From NCBI GenBank assembly GCA_020466095.1, contig CM035807.1:77367595-77431594 (forward strand): a stretch of DNA of 64,000 nt. The letters run 5' to 3'. This DNA comes from Chlorops oryzae (lineage: Eukaryota; Arthropoda; Insecta; Diptera; Chloropidae). Each line of letters opens with the position of its first letter. Position 1 is the first letter of the stretch. The notes under the pieces were generated by a model. It was not told the origin of the DNA. It searched no databases and saw only the letters and a program-made list of their open reading frames with translations. A program made the position numbers and the translations under genes. This document shows positions 37,241 to 48,340 of the stretch, piece by piece.

Positions 37241-37812
37241 TCTTACGAAAGGGGTTGTTTGGGGGCTTCAAAGACCCTTGAAAATAAGAAAAACCGCAAG
37301 GGAAAACGAGACTGTAATGATGTGTACGTACATTTTTGAAATGCCTAAGCCGCTTCTAAAATAATTTTTAGCCCACGCATCAGCAAACTACGTAGAGAGT
37401 TTATCAGCAAAGTTATAGCGAATATTTCTCTTCAAAGGAAATTGTTGCAGAGAGGCTCAACTGTGCTATGAATAGAAAGAAATAATAATTTAAAAAAAAA
37501 TTTTAATTCTATTCCACAAAGCATATTTTCATGACACTTTCAGATTGAACCTCGTAATAAACGACTCAACTCCCTTAGAATGAGTATTATCGAATTTCTA
37601 ATTCCAGCGAATCGTTTTGGATAATTAAATTGACACTAATAAGGCTGTCAAATAAATAGTGATAAAAATATTGGCCACATTAAATCACTTCTATTACCTC
37701 ATTCGTCTCATTCGTATCGTTTCCCGTACAACCTTAAAGTATGACACTGACACAAGACAAGCCATAAAATTGAATCTAAATTTTTTATGAGAGATAATAA
37801 TCTCTCACCTCC

Positions 37813-37853
37813 TATAAAAGCTTCAGTCATTCTCAATTATTTTCGCAGTTGAA
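37813..37853 (+). promoter_or_regulatory. Core promoter of Gr28b exon C
   Basis: TATAAAAG at 37813-37820 is followed by CGCAGTTGAA at 37844-37853, an initiator-like decamer also found upstream of exon A. With +1 at the A at 37847, TATA lies 34 bases upstream and the leader to ATG 37890 is 43 bases. A dedicated promoter fits the model of separate promoters for each first exon. Confidence 0.55.
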
Positions 37854-37889
37854 ACTTTTGAACAAAAATTTTCCAAAAGAAAATAGAAA

Positions 37890-38525
37890 ATGAATTTCTC
37901 GAATGGCTTTTTTACTCCAAACGATTCATACGCGGCCGTGCAGACACTTTTGCTCCTCACATTCGTACTTGGCTTAACGCCATTTCGGTTGCGTGGATTC
38001 ACCGAAAATCGTTATCGAATCATTTCTATAAGTCGCTTCGGTTATTTAAATGCTTCGATGCAGATCGTTTTCTTTATGTTCTGCTTCCTTCATGCTTTCA
38101 TAAAGGACGAGTCGATTGTGGGCTTCTTTTTGAAATCGGAAATTTCACGGGTCGGCGATTCGCTACAGAAATTCATTGGCATGATCGGCATGCTTATTCT
38201 CTTCGGTATAAGTCTGTTCGAGTGCTGGGAAGCGATAAATTTACTTCATATAATTGCCGAAACCGATCAACGATTCAAGAACGTCGGCGTCGTCTTCAAC
38301 TATTGCAAAATTATGAGATATTCTCACGTGAAAATGTTGCTTGTGATAGTGATAAGCTTCTCCTATTTGGGCAGCAGTTTGTGGCTTCTCTTTCGCAACG
38401 ATCTCTGGCCATCTTTGCAGGCACTAGTGTCGTTCTTTGCTCCGCTAATTTTTCTTATGAGCATCGTTGTACTTCACTCGGCGTTCTTTATGCGGCTTCA
38501 ACAGCATTACGGGTTACTAAATAGG
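37890..38525 (+). CDS. Gr28b alternative first exon C
   Basis: A 636-base exon (212 codons) from ATG 37890 to AAT AGG, then donor GTAGGTAAAG. It encodes a Gr28b N-terminal half with QTLLLLTFVLGLTPFRLRG, a loop DESIVGFFLKSEISRVGDSL and NVGVVFNYCKIMRYSHVKML. Joined in phase 0 to 41177 it would give about 444 residues. It has its own TATA box upstream. No stops or shifts were seen. Confidence 0.92.
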
Positions 38526-38759
38526 GTAGGTAAAGGACTCTTTATTGTTGCCTGCAGTCTGTTTTAATTTTTCTGTTCATCAAAGGACCTCTTTGCTTGA
38601 TTGACCAGAAAAAAAGCTTTGAGATAAGCTTGCTATACGACATACACAACAAAAAGAAAAACAAAACTTTTTTGCACGAAATTCTTTATTTAGCACGAAA
38701 ATGTTCAAAACTTCCTTTGAACCAAATTTCTTCAAAGAAACTTATCTCTATGGCAATTC

Positions 38760-38965
38760 TACCCAACGGCCAAAATGCCTCAAAGCTATAAGAAACATTC
38801 TCGGCGGTATGGTATCTAGTATATAGCATCCTAGTATACTTTTGTTCGAGCGTGGCCGAGCGAGAGCAAACGCCTACCATCACCACATAAAGTAAGCTAT
38901 TGGCAGGCAGGTCGCTTACAGTTTCGTATACTTTGTAGGCGGTATGCACTGTTAGCCGCTGGGTA
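38760..38965. mobile_element. Small TIR element, TACCCAGCGGCCAA family, copy 2
   Basis: Left TACCCAACGGCCAAAA and right TTAGCCGCTGGGTA are inverted; the body matches 14833-15069. It lies in the C-D interval of Gr28b. Confidence 0.65.
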
Positions 38966-39345
38966 CTTCATGGCTTGTTCACATAACGGGGAATACCCGA
39001 TTTTTACTGTTGTTCTTTTCCAGTGATGCTAGCTAATCACTTTTCGCGCTAGATCTAGCCCACGGGCCGAAAATATTCTTTTTTTCGCAATTTTGTGGGA
39101 AAACTTTTGCAGTTTTTTTATTTTAGGGGCTCGCTCCAGTTCTGTCAGAAATGAAACAGAAATGAAAAACTTCATATAAAAAAACACTTCAGAAAATATC
39201 TGATTCATTTCTTACACGAGTTTTTAATATTCTGGAACATATCTCCGAATTTACCATAAGTCACGTATATTCTTTACACGATTTTTTTACGCTGACTTTC
39301 ATGTTGCCAATCTACCGTGTAAAAAGCGAGCCGAGTGTAAATGTT

Positions 39346-40002
39346 TTTATACCCAGCGTAAGCGGGGTATATTAGTTTTGTGCAAATCTTGTAACAGGGA
39401 GAATTAAGCTCCGGAGATATAGACAAATATATATAGAAATGATCAGGATCAAAAACTGAATCGATTTAGACATGTCCGTCTGTCCGTCTGTCCGTCTGTC
39501 CGTGTCCGTCCGTCCGTCCGTGGTCGGATCTCCTCCGAAACGGCTGAACCAATCAAGTCGAAATTTGGCACACATGTATATCGGGGTCCGATTATGATCC
39601 TAAGTAAAAATGGGAGACATCCGCCCACTGCCACGCCCACAAATGAATTTATTGTGTTTTCAGTAAAATGTTTGTAACTTGCGAAACACTCAACACATTC
39701 CATTGATGTTTGGTGTACTGGTAAACTACAAAAAGGGACATATCCTGGAAAAAAATGGACGCCGTCCTCCTCGACCCACGCCCACAAATAAGGGCTTATC
39801 GTAACTTGTGAAGAAAAAGGCGTAGAAGCTTCAAATTCGCAACATAGGTTGACCAAGGCGATTGAAAGGTGTAGGAAAAAAATTAATGTGGCCCGCCTAC
39901 TTCCACGCCCACAAATAGAGAAGCAAAACATAGTGCGCTCATAATGTCGGGACGCTGGGTATTTCAAAGTCGGGCTTGACCGACTTTAGCTTTCTTACTT
40001 GT
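39346..40002 (-). mobile_element. Second DINE-like family, copy 1
   Basis: On the - strand it starts AACAAGTAAGAAAGC, the same ACAAGTAAG word that begins the other DINE-like family, then AAAGTCGG and GACTTT inverted arms, and ends with a palindromic TATACCCCGC and GCTGGGTATA hairpin. A CCGTCTGTC microsatellite lies at 39473-39520. It is also found at 57823-61560, split by a hAT element. Confidence 0.65.
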
Positions 40003-40427
40003 TTATAGTTTAAGTTTACAGTTTTTACATACAGTCAAACCTTTTTCGTTTAATATGTAGGTGACGGACCATTTGTTTGCATCAAATAAGCTTGGAGAGC
40101 GAGATGTGAGAAAATCCTTTTCGGAATTACTATAGTTGGCGCCATCACTGTATTCGAATAAGCGAATTAAGTATTTCAACAATTCATGGCAACTGATATC
40201 AAAAATAAGTCATTGAAACAGTTAAGCTTTATCGCAATCTATTGGAATTAAAACACTCCAATTGACATTAAACATACAAATGTCCTTACGAGCTGACAAC
40301 CTTGAACATTATTTACTTATTTGCTAATGGAATAAATTGAATCAATCAATTTCGATATGTATTAAATTATTCCAATTCTCACGTATTCATTTCCACTTCG
40401 ACAGTGAAGCGATAAAGGATAAAGGAT
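40003..40427. other. Leader region of Gr28b exon D
   Basis: Contains CAGTCAAACC at 40033, a possible pogo-type end without partner. No clear TATA box close to the exon D start. Confidence 0.35.
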
Positions 40428-41084
40428 ATGTTTTCCATTCGCCATTTTGCGAAGTATTTTGAAAAAACTCGCCACTCTCGCGATATTTACGATTGTTTGA
40501 GTTTTCTTTTCAAAATTTCTTTCATATACGGATTGATACCATATCATATGCGCAGGACTCCAGAAGGACATGAGCTTCGATCGTCAATAATCGGTTATTT
40601 CAATATAATCGTTCGCATTGTGTTTTTCCCTTGCTGTTATGTCTACAGTTTGCTGCAAGAACGTCCGGTGGTTTCGTATTTTCTTTTCCGAACAAATTTA
40701 TCGGGGTTCACCTCATCGTCGCAGAAGCTGAATAGTTTCATCGCGCTAATGTTGGTCATCATAATTTGCCTCATACGAAGGCGATTATTCAAGACACTAA
40801 TCGTTCAACTCGTTTCGATCGAAAAGAAATTCCTAAACGTCGGTCTAACATTTGTGCAAAGTCACCAATCGAAACGGATTAATCTTTTCATTGGATTTCT
40901 GGCATTGGTAAATTGTTCGTTTGTTTTCATTGCGAATGTTTGCATTTTAAAAAGAAACGGCTACAATGTTCCATTCTCCACGACTGTTAGCTTTTTCTCC
41001 CCGAATTTTGTTGTCTGTGGTCTTGTCATGATTTTGTATGGGATCGCTGATAAGATCAATGAGTATTTTAGATCCATAAATAAG
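40428..41084 (+). CDS. Gr28b alternative first exon D (proximal)
   Basis: A 657-base exon (219 codons) from ATG 40428 to ATA AAT AAG, then donor GTAAAATT; only 92 bases separate it from the shared exon 2. It encodes the N-terminal half of a Gr28b receptor with RHSRDIYDCLSFLFKISF, GLIPYHMRR and ERPVVSYFLFRTNLSG. It is the closest relative in the window to exon 1 of the gene at 19584. With the shared exons it gives 451 residues. Confidence 0.93.
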
Positions 41085-41176
41085 GTAAAATTCATGAGAG
41101 ATGATATCCCAAAAAAATTAAAAAAAAAAGAAGGTGGAAGCATTTAATAAGATTTTGTTTTTAATTCCATTTTCAG

Positions 41177-42021
41177 GTTTTAAAGAACCTGGGTCAACAG
41201 TGGTCACGCAACAGTATAACAACGCTGAGAGCAACAAGTAAACAGCATTCATTGAAATGTCTCAATTCCTTTTCGATGTATACGATTGTTACGAAAAATC
41301 CCAGCGAAATCATTCAGGAATCTATGGAAATACACGAATTGATTTGCGAAGCGGCGAGTACGGCGAATAAATATTTTACTTATCAACTTCTGACCATCAT
41401 TTCGATCGCTTTCCTCATTATCGTTTTTGATGCCTATTATGTCCTCGAAACTCTGCTGGGGAAATCGAAACGCGAGAGTAAATTTAAGACCGTCGAATTT
41501 GTTACATTCTTCTCTTGTCAAATGATTCTCTACATAATTGTGATCATCTCGATTGTCGAGGGAAGCAATCGAGCCATCAAGAAGGTAGGCTTGAAAACAA
41601 ATAAATAATGAATCGAAATTGTTCTGCAATATTTTTGACTTCCTCAAAAAAAGAGCGAAAAAACTGGCGGAATCGTTCACAGTCTTCTCAACAGAACGAA
41701 AGATCCTGAGATTAAAGAGAAACTCCAGCAATTTTCAATGCAGCTCGTACATTTGAAAATTAATTTCACGGCCGCTGGCTTATTCAATGTGGATCGAAGT
41801 TTGTATTTTACGGTGGGAAAATTAAAAGATTCTTTATTAAATGAATGAATGAATTACAATGTTATTTTTATTAATATTTTTTTTGTCAGATAAGCGGCGC
41901 CTTGACGACATATCTAATCATCCTTTTGCAGTTCACTTCAAGTACATCGCCGCAGCCTGTCCATCAGAGCACTGAAGCTTTTCATGCCATCAATGGAAGT
42001 GTTCCCTTGCAAGGAGGTTAA
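41177..42021 (+). CDS. Gr28b shared 3' exons (C-terminal half of all isoforms)
   Basis: Three exons, 41177-41584, 41654-41812 and 41890-42021, all phase 0. They encode a common 232-residue C-terminus: an intracellular stretch with SLKCLNSFSMYTIVTKNPSE, the segment SIAFLIIVFDAYYVLETLLG, FFSCQMILYIIVIISIVEG, SEKTGGIVHSLLN, NFTAAGLFNVDRSLYFT and the TM7 signature TTYLIILLQF of insect gustatory receptors. Sequence and exon layout match Drosophila Gr28b closely. In Drosophila these isoforms serve bitter taste, warmth avoidance and light sensing; use in this species is inferred. A likely poly(A) signal, AATAAA, lies at 42117. No lesions were seen. Confidence 0.96.
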
Positions 42022-42235
42022 TTATTGACTTAATTATTAGGAATCGAATTTAGTAATTTAAGACATTTAAAAGTCCTCACAAAATACTTATACAGGAACG
42101 GATCAAAGTATTTTGAAATAAAAATTTAGCTTTATCGAAATTTAAAAGTTTTCATAAAAATGTGATAAAGCTTTTTGGTTTTTTCAGGACACGAATACAT
42201 ATATTTGAAATTTTCGGGTGTGTTATTGTTTTCCC

Positions 42236-42560
42236 CTTTCCAGGGGGTAAGGTTAGGTTGAACTGGTTGGTCAGTGAGACCCGACATAGAACCAACGGTT
42301 CCGTAGCCATGCCAGTGTAAATTTTTGAAACGGAGTGTCGTTGAGTAAAGGTTTTGAGGATGCACGATTACCGCAGCATGCCAGTCCTCTTCGCGAAATT
42401 AAGGAGAGTAGACAGGTTATACTCCGTCATACACTCTGAGTCGACGAGCCAGGGTTCCCCGAACAGTTGAAGTCTCATTCTGGCAAATGCTGGGCAGTGT
42501 CAAAAGATGTGCTCGACTGTTTCTCGTGTCCCAGGTTCAGAGCATCCTTTCCAGGGGGAC
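42236..42560 (-). mobile_element. LINE 3' end fragment (C-terminal zinc knuckle and 3' UTR)
   Basis: The - strand frame reads CSEPGTRETVEHIF, a stop, HCPAFARMRLQLFGEPWLVD and LLNFAKRTG. The C-x-x-P-G-x-x-x-T-V-E-H-x-x-x-x-C-P pattern is the C-terminal knuckle of R1/I-type LINEs. The 3' UTR follows toward 42236, ending in AACCTAACCTTACC. Confidence 0.7.
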
Positions 42561-43735
42561 AGGTAATTCAATTCTCAAATTGATGTGATATATTTTCCTC
42601 TACCAAGATTGAGAGGGAATTTGAAGTACCTCGACATTCCGCTTGGGGAATGAGTTTTCTGCATTAAAGTGCTTGTTGCTTAAAATAATTTTGAGTGTCA
42701 CAAATGGATTTCAACAATATTCAAGGTTTAATCTACTTATCATAAATAAGAAGAAGAAAAGTGTTATAGCTTTGGTCGATTATTTTTTCAATAATTGATT
42801 TTCAATAAGAGTCCAAATATTCAAGAATCGAAAACTATTTACCCTAGGGAAATAAGAACCCACAATGCTGCCATTAGAGGTATTCAAGCAAGTGTGCATA
42901 TTTTGAACCCTCGGAAATTTTCAACTGTGGTGAGTTTATTTTGTATATGTGCAAAATATGCACCATGCTGTGTGGAAACTTGTGAAGCCCAAGCCTACAC
43001 GTCAACCATTGCCATAAAAAAAATTATTCACAGCACCAACGTTTTTATAATTAAGGCTATAATGTTTTTAAAATTCGCTAATAGCGCGCCTACTTTACAC
43101 ATATTGCTAACAGCGTCGTTCATGCAAAAGTGGAAACATTGCCACTGCAAAATTTGCACATTCGAATTTCCAAAGCTTCTTGAATACCACTACTGTTTCC
43201 TTTTGAGCTACAAGTCCTGCCGGCAAAGGATCAGAGTAATCACAAATGCTTTCGCGCGGACTATTTACTCCGTTTTCCAAAAATCTTGTTGCGATAACAA
43301 TTGCAATCGGCATTTTCTTTGAATGTAGGTACATAAATAAATTTGACATTTCATGTTCGAAAATATTTGAAAATGCTGTTGCCATAATGTGTGTTTTCAC
43401 TCTCAATTTGTATTTATCGGGAATTGAATCACATCCAGTTCAATTCTCCGGGAATTTAAAAACCACAGGGATTTGAATTCCCGGGAAAAACAGTCACATT
43501 CCTGTAGAAGTGTTCTTTTTCAACTAGAATTCAAAATTTTTCGAAGATGTACAAACAAAGAGTTCCCTATTACTGAAAAGGTTGGAGGTCTCTCATATTT
43601 GGAAGTGGGACGAAATCTCCTCTTTTAAATAAAGGCCTTGTCGGAATATCGCTTTTAGCTCCTGACATTCAAAAATATTCTTCTTGGTTAGGGGGATTAA
43701 AGGAAAAAAATGACAGATTTTTTTTTTCCTATTGA
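42561..43735. other. Intergenic, no supported gene
   Basis: Overlapping open frames on both strands at 42795-43406 show no domain and are probably chance. Confidence 0.4.
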
Positions 43736-43985
43736 AAACTTCATGTTTTCATATTTTTATTTTAAATAATATTATTATTTATTTATTTATTTAGAATAAT
43801 AAACTTTATATACTTATTAATAATTTATTAATATATATTTATATCTATCAATCTGTCAATTAAATCAATCTATCAATCTTTCTATCATCAATCTAATTCA
43901 TTATATTTTTGTCAATTGTCAATCTATCAATCTGAAAATCGTTTAATTTATCAATCTATCAATCCATTAATCTATCAATCTAAAT
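43736..43985. repeat. AT-rich simple repeats (TTAT)n and (ATCTATCA)n
   Basis: TTATTTATT units near 43770-43795 are followed by ATCTATCAATCTG-like units from 43848 to 43980, then an (AACAAAA)n run to 44100. Confidence 0.7.
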
Positions 43986-44020
43986 CAAAATTTAACAACA
44001 ACACAAAAACAAAAGAAAAA

Positions 44021-44052
<32 letters not shown>

Positions 44053-45588
44053 TAAAAACAAAACAAACTCAAAACAAAAACAAACATAATAACAAACACA
44101 AAAAATTCCATTTTTACCCCCTTGAAGAGGGAGGAGGGTATCGGTGATAGTGATTTGTGAATCTAAACCATCCAGGGCGCCACCCAAACGCATACTAAAA
44201 AAACTTTGAAATCGGTCCAGCCGTTTAGGAGGAGTTCAGTCACATACACACGTGCAGTGGAAATATATATATAAAGATATATATAATAGATTTAACGAGA
44301 GCACTAGCTACGGGGCTTTCGGCTCTATTTTATATAATAAACTTATTTTCATGACGGATTTGCCACCGCCTTCATTAAGTGTAAGTATTCATTGTAGTAT
44401 TGAAGCTCGGGATCCATTACTTGAGGATTATGAATATTTTGAACAGATAATAGGAGCAACAGCAAACAACTCAAAGTCAAAAGCAATCAGTCAACACAAA
44501 ACAATAATTATGGAAGCACCTTCTAAAAAGTTGAAGAAAAATTGCCCTTTTTAATAATTGCTTGTCTCAATTAGCGTCGGAGAAATGTTCTAGAGTCAGT
44601 CAGTATTTCATCGTAGCGATGTTTCAGATGTCATGAAAAGAACAGCTGCGGTGTAAAGTCATATTCCTGCAAAGTTAGGTGTTCAACACACTTTTCAACT
44701 TTGGATAGGGGAAAGTGGGGTAAATCTGACTCGTGTCTAAATATGACCCCAGCTGCAGCATGCTTCTGACAAATTTTTCCAACCAGTAAAACACATATTA
44801 TGCTGCTGATTTTTAAGAAAATTTTTCCAAAGTTTTAATTCATAGGTAAATCTGAAAATTTAGAAATTTAAAATTTGTATCTAAAATTTATAACTTTTAT
44901 GTTTTAGAAAAAATCGGTAATTTATCCTGATTAGGATTTCACTCATAATATTGGAGGTGTATGAAAAAAGTGTTAAGGGGCTTTAAAGAAAAAATAAAAA
45001 CTTTAGATTTGTTTCTAAAATAATTTATATTTATTAGATCCTTGATGAACATTTTATATCGCAAAAACAAAGGTAATGATATTCTCTTGCTAATGGTATC
45101 TTAAGTTCTTATCTTGAGTATCAACGTTTTGAATTTATAGGGGTCAGAATTCGACCACTTTGGAAAATACCAACTGATCAGCATTGACAGATGAATTTTC
45201 ATGCAATAATGGCTTTTTTCAAAAATTGCCCATAAGTGCGGTATTCTTACTAGAGAAATTGCTTGCTTTCCAAAATTTTTTTCACAACTACTTCGCAAAT
45301 GCACCCCTGAGGAGTTATAGGGCCATAAAGTTTTTAGGCAGTAAGTCGAGAAAAATAACTCTCCCACGATAGTGGTTCATCGTAGAAAAAAAATTTGTAT
45401 GTGCTTTTAGGCAAAATTAAATTAATGGTAGAAATATGACCCATTGAGGTGGAAAAAAACAGTCAAAGTGAAAAGTTCTGAAAAAACTTTAAATTTTTTT
45501 ACATTGGGAGCTATCTTTAAATGAAAAGTGTCCAATTAACACCCAAATTCAAAATGCTGAATCGATTTCCTTTAATTTAATACCCCAT
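43986..45588. other. Intergenic, old repeat pieces
   Basis: AAATCGGTCCAGCCGTTTAG at 44211 looks like the conserved tail of an old transposable element. Sequence around 45250-45375 is repeated in inverse orientation near 62520-62605 (CTCCTCAGGGGTG with GCTTAAAAACTTT). No gene recognised. Confidence 0.4.
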
Positions 45589-45597
45589 ATGGGGCAC

Positions 45598-46097
45598 TAG
45601 GGCGTTTCAGAAAAATTTGGGCACGATTTTCAATATTTTCATTGAGGTTTAGAGGTAGCTAAAATGGGTTTAAGTTGAAATGTAACATTTTTGGTATATA
45701 GCCTAAATGCAAGTCTGTTACATAAATAAATTTATATGCAAATAAATGTTTTCGAATCGCTTAAACATATTATGAATCAATTGATCGGTAAAACATTGAA
45801 CTGTTTCTGGAAAAACCATTAATTGAAATCAATTTTTGTGTTTTCTGCCCCTAAAAGTATACAGAAAAAGTTGAAAATTTGTCAAATTGAAAATTCTAAA
45901 TTTACAAAAACTAAATAAAAAAAATTTAGCTCTCTTTAAGGCGTTATTTGACGAAAATTCAAGTCCTCTGAGCGACTTCTAAACCTCAATTAAAGAAATT
46001 TTAAATGATGCCCAAATTTTTCGATTTACATTATCTTTCGTTTGAGACCCCGCCGTCTTCGAAATTGAAGACTTTTTTTCACGTCTGAAACGCCCTA
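45598..46097. mobile_element. 500-base TIR element with a 9-base target duplication
   Basis: Ends are TAGGGCGTTTCAGA and TCTGAAACGCCCTA with similarity continuing inward: AAAAATTTGGGCA and TGAGGTTTAGA recur in both arms, the right arm with an extra segment of about 58 bases. ATGGGGCAC flanks both sides (45589-45597 and 46098-46106). A 9-base duplication and long arms suggest a Mutator-type MITE; hAT is the alternative, since TAGGG also begins many hAT elements. Confidence 0.7.
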
Positions 46098-46106
46098 ATG
46101 GGGCAC

Positions 46107-47376
46107 CCTATTAAAGACCGTTTTAACGGCTTTCCAAATTGCCTTTGTTCAAAAAACTCTAATGAAATTTTCCTAATTTATGAGCATTTAAGTGTCACTA
46201 ACTTTGATCAAAATTGTGCAAACTTCAGCACCCTGTATTTAGAACACCCGTTACTTTTCGAAGCAAAAGATTTGGCATTTTCATATAGGTACACGTATAG
46301 AGGTGCTATACAAAAAAATTGGAAAGATTCGGAGACATCAAAAAAAAAAGTTGTCGTTTTCACATGGAATGCACCATATGCAGTACCGGCCACGGAAGCA
46401 AGCTAGAAGCAAAAAGAGCGTAAGCACTCGTATGTGCACAAAATTGCTCTCAAATGAGAAGCAAAGCTGAGAGCCAAAATTTCGTTCAGTTGAGTGGAAA
46501 ACGTCAAGCGAGACGGAGCTGCGTCGGATGAAGCTAGATGAGAACGTAAATTTTTATCAGCCTTGATACACTTCGAAGAAAATGAATTTTTTATAAGTAC
46601 TTCAGGAATTTTTTCATCGTGCTTTTAACATTCAGTTATTTTATTATATAATATATATAAATTCAGCACATCATTGATTTGTACAATAATTCTCTGCTCT
46701 ACACTGTACATTTTCAAGATAAAAGAGCTCAAGATGAGCTGAAAAAGCACCAAAATGACCCATCCCTACTTCTTCGACGAGGCGTCGAGTTTTTGCGACA
46801 TATCGATCCAGGGACATAAGGAACAAAATTTTTCGGCTCTAAGAAAAATGTATGCAATTTTGTATGAAAACACCAACAACTGTTTCTCGCTGTGTAATGT
46901 GCACGCATACAAACGCAATTAGTAAATGTAGTGGTGGCCGGCACTGACCATATGTCTACTAAATCAATGCGCTTACAATAATAAAGATATTGGCTTTACA
47001 GTTTTCCACTTAATAAAGGTAGTTTTACTGTATCAAATTTAATAGGTTCGACCCCAGTGATAGCAGTCGGATAGATGTTCATTTTGATATTTAATTTTCT
47101 CATCTTATTTTCAAAAAATTCATTATTTTACCTAAATTAATTTACGTAAAAACAGCAAATTAAATTTTTTTCCCCTCCCAATACTGCAACAATTCGGCTT
47201 TAATATGAGTTTTCTACCCATTCCCTAAGAAAGTAAGCTTTATAGCAAACCAACGGCAAACAAAATTTAAAACACTTTTTTTCAATAATTATCTCTTCGA
47301 CAAGCAAATCGAACTTGACAGCTAAGATCCAGATTATGCGAAAATCAGAAATTTGAAATTTTATTTAAGAATAAAT
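46107..47376. other. Intergenic, no supported gene
   Basis: A 102-codon open frame (46098-46406) overlaps the duplicated target site and shows no domain. Nothing else recognised. Confidence 0.4.
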
Positions 47377-47388
47377 CTCATTAGGCAA

Positions 47389-47630
47389 GATAGGTAGGTA
47401 GGTTGAAGTGGCTGCCACTTAGGCCGTTAATCGGCCCATTGTGATACCAAAGAGGTTTTCTTATGTTTGTGTTTCTTGTCTTTTTATGTAGTGTGCCCCT
47501 AACATGCGATTTTTGAAAAACCAGTGCTAGGCCTGGAACATTACACTCCGTTTCGCCTATGCCGGCAATCGCACCTCGGACCCTGGGATCAAGAGCATAG
47601 CACGCATCCCCTACGCTATCCCAGAGCCAC
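47389..47630 (-). mobile_element. tRNA-derived SINE, copy 2 (full length)
   Basis: On the - strand: GGCTCTGGGATAGCGTAGGG (A box), GGTCCGAGGTGCGATTGCC (B-box region), ACGGAGTGTAATGTTCC, a body with GGGCACACTAC and AATGGGCCGATTAACGG, and an (ACCT)n tail. Exact 12-base duplications CTCATTAGGCAA flank it (47377-47388 and 47631-47642). Confidence 0.88.
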
Positions 47631-47642
47631 CTCATTAGGCAA

Positions 47643-47876
47643 AGTAAAAAGGAAAAAAAGTATTCTTGCGAATAACAAGAGAAAAACTTGTTTCTTATGA
47701 ATATAAGTAACTATCAGTTCAAGAAACAAAACTTACATTTTCAATATAATAGTTAAGGCCCAATTTTTTTTTTTTTTTATATTTCTTATAACAGTGACGT
47801 CTCTGCTTTTTAGACATTAGTAATATTTGCTAAATGTTTTTTTGGTTCGCTGCCGAAAAATTGAAGATTTCTTTTA
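47643..47876. other. Short gene-free stretch
   Basis: AT-rich with a poly(T) run at 47766-47779. Confidence 0.4.
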
Positions 47877-48254
47877 GGCTAGGCGCCGAGTACTCAATTT
47901 TCAGTTGGCCAATTTGAAGTTGTGTGTTTGTGGCACACAGAATTATATGTGAACGCGCCGACAATACAAGCTTTAGTTGACCCAATAAAATATTTGTGTT
48001 TTGCCACAAATTTTAAATTGGCCAATTGTGCTGTGTTACATACGTTCTTATGGGGCGCCGCACACTGCTCAATTTTTAGTTGGTAGTATTCCATAAACAC
48101 ATGGTACCGAATAATTAATATATTGTTAAGTAATTTATTAATAATAAACTAATTGAATTGAAAGTACCCAATTTTAAAATGTATAGTCGGCGCGCAAGAG
48201 CACTTTTCCAACTAAAAATTGTCCAACTAAAAATTGAGTATTCGGCGCCTAGCC
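47877..48254. mobile_element. PIF/Harbinger-type MITE (378 bp) with an internal third arm copy
   Basis: The first 32 bases (from GGCTAGGCGCCGAGTACTC) match the inverse of the last 32 with two mismatches, and TTA flanks both sides (47874-47876 and 48255-48257). Near 48053 a further copy of the arm (GGCGCCGCACACTGCTCAAT) occurs in direct orientation, so the body may itself derive from a nested or fused copy. Confidence 0.8.
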
Positions 48255-48340
48255 TTAGGGATGACATTTAAAAAAATAAAAAATTTTCTAAGAAAAGAAG
48301 GAGGGACATATTCCAATTTTAAGCCAAAAAGCAGGCGACC

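Noticed and set aside
42795..43406. Overlapping 175- and 99-codon frames on opposite strands
   Set aside because: Mutually overlapping, no domain, no splice pattern.
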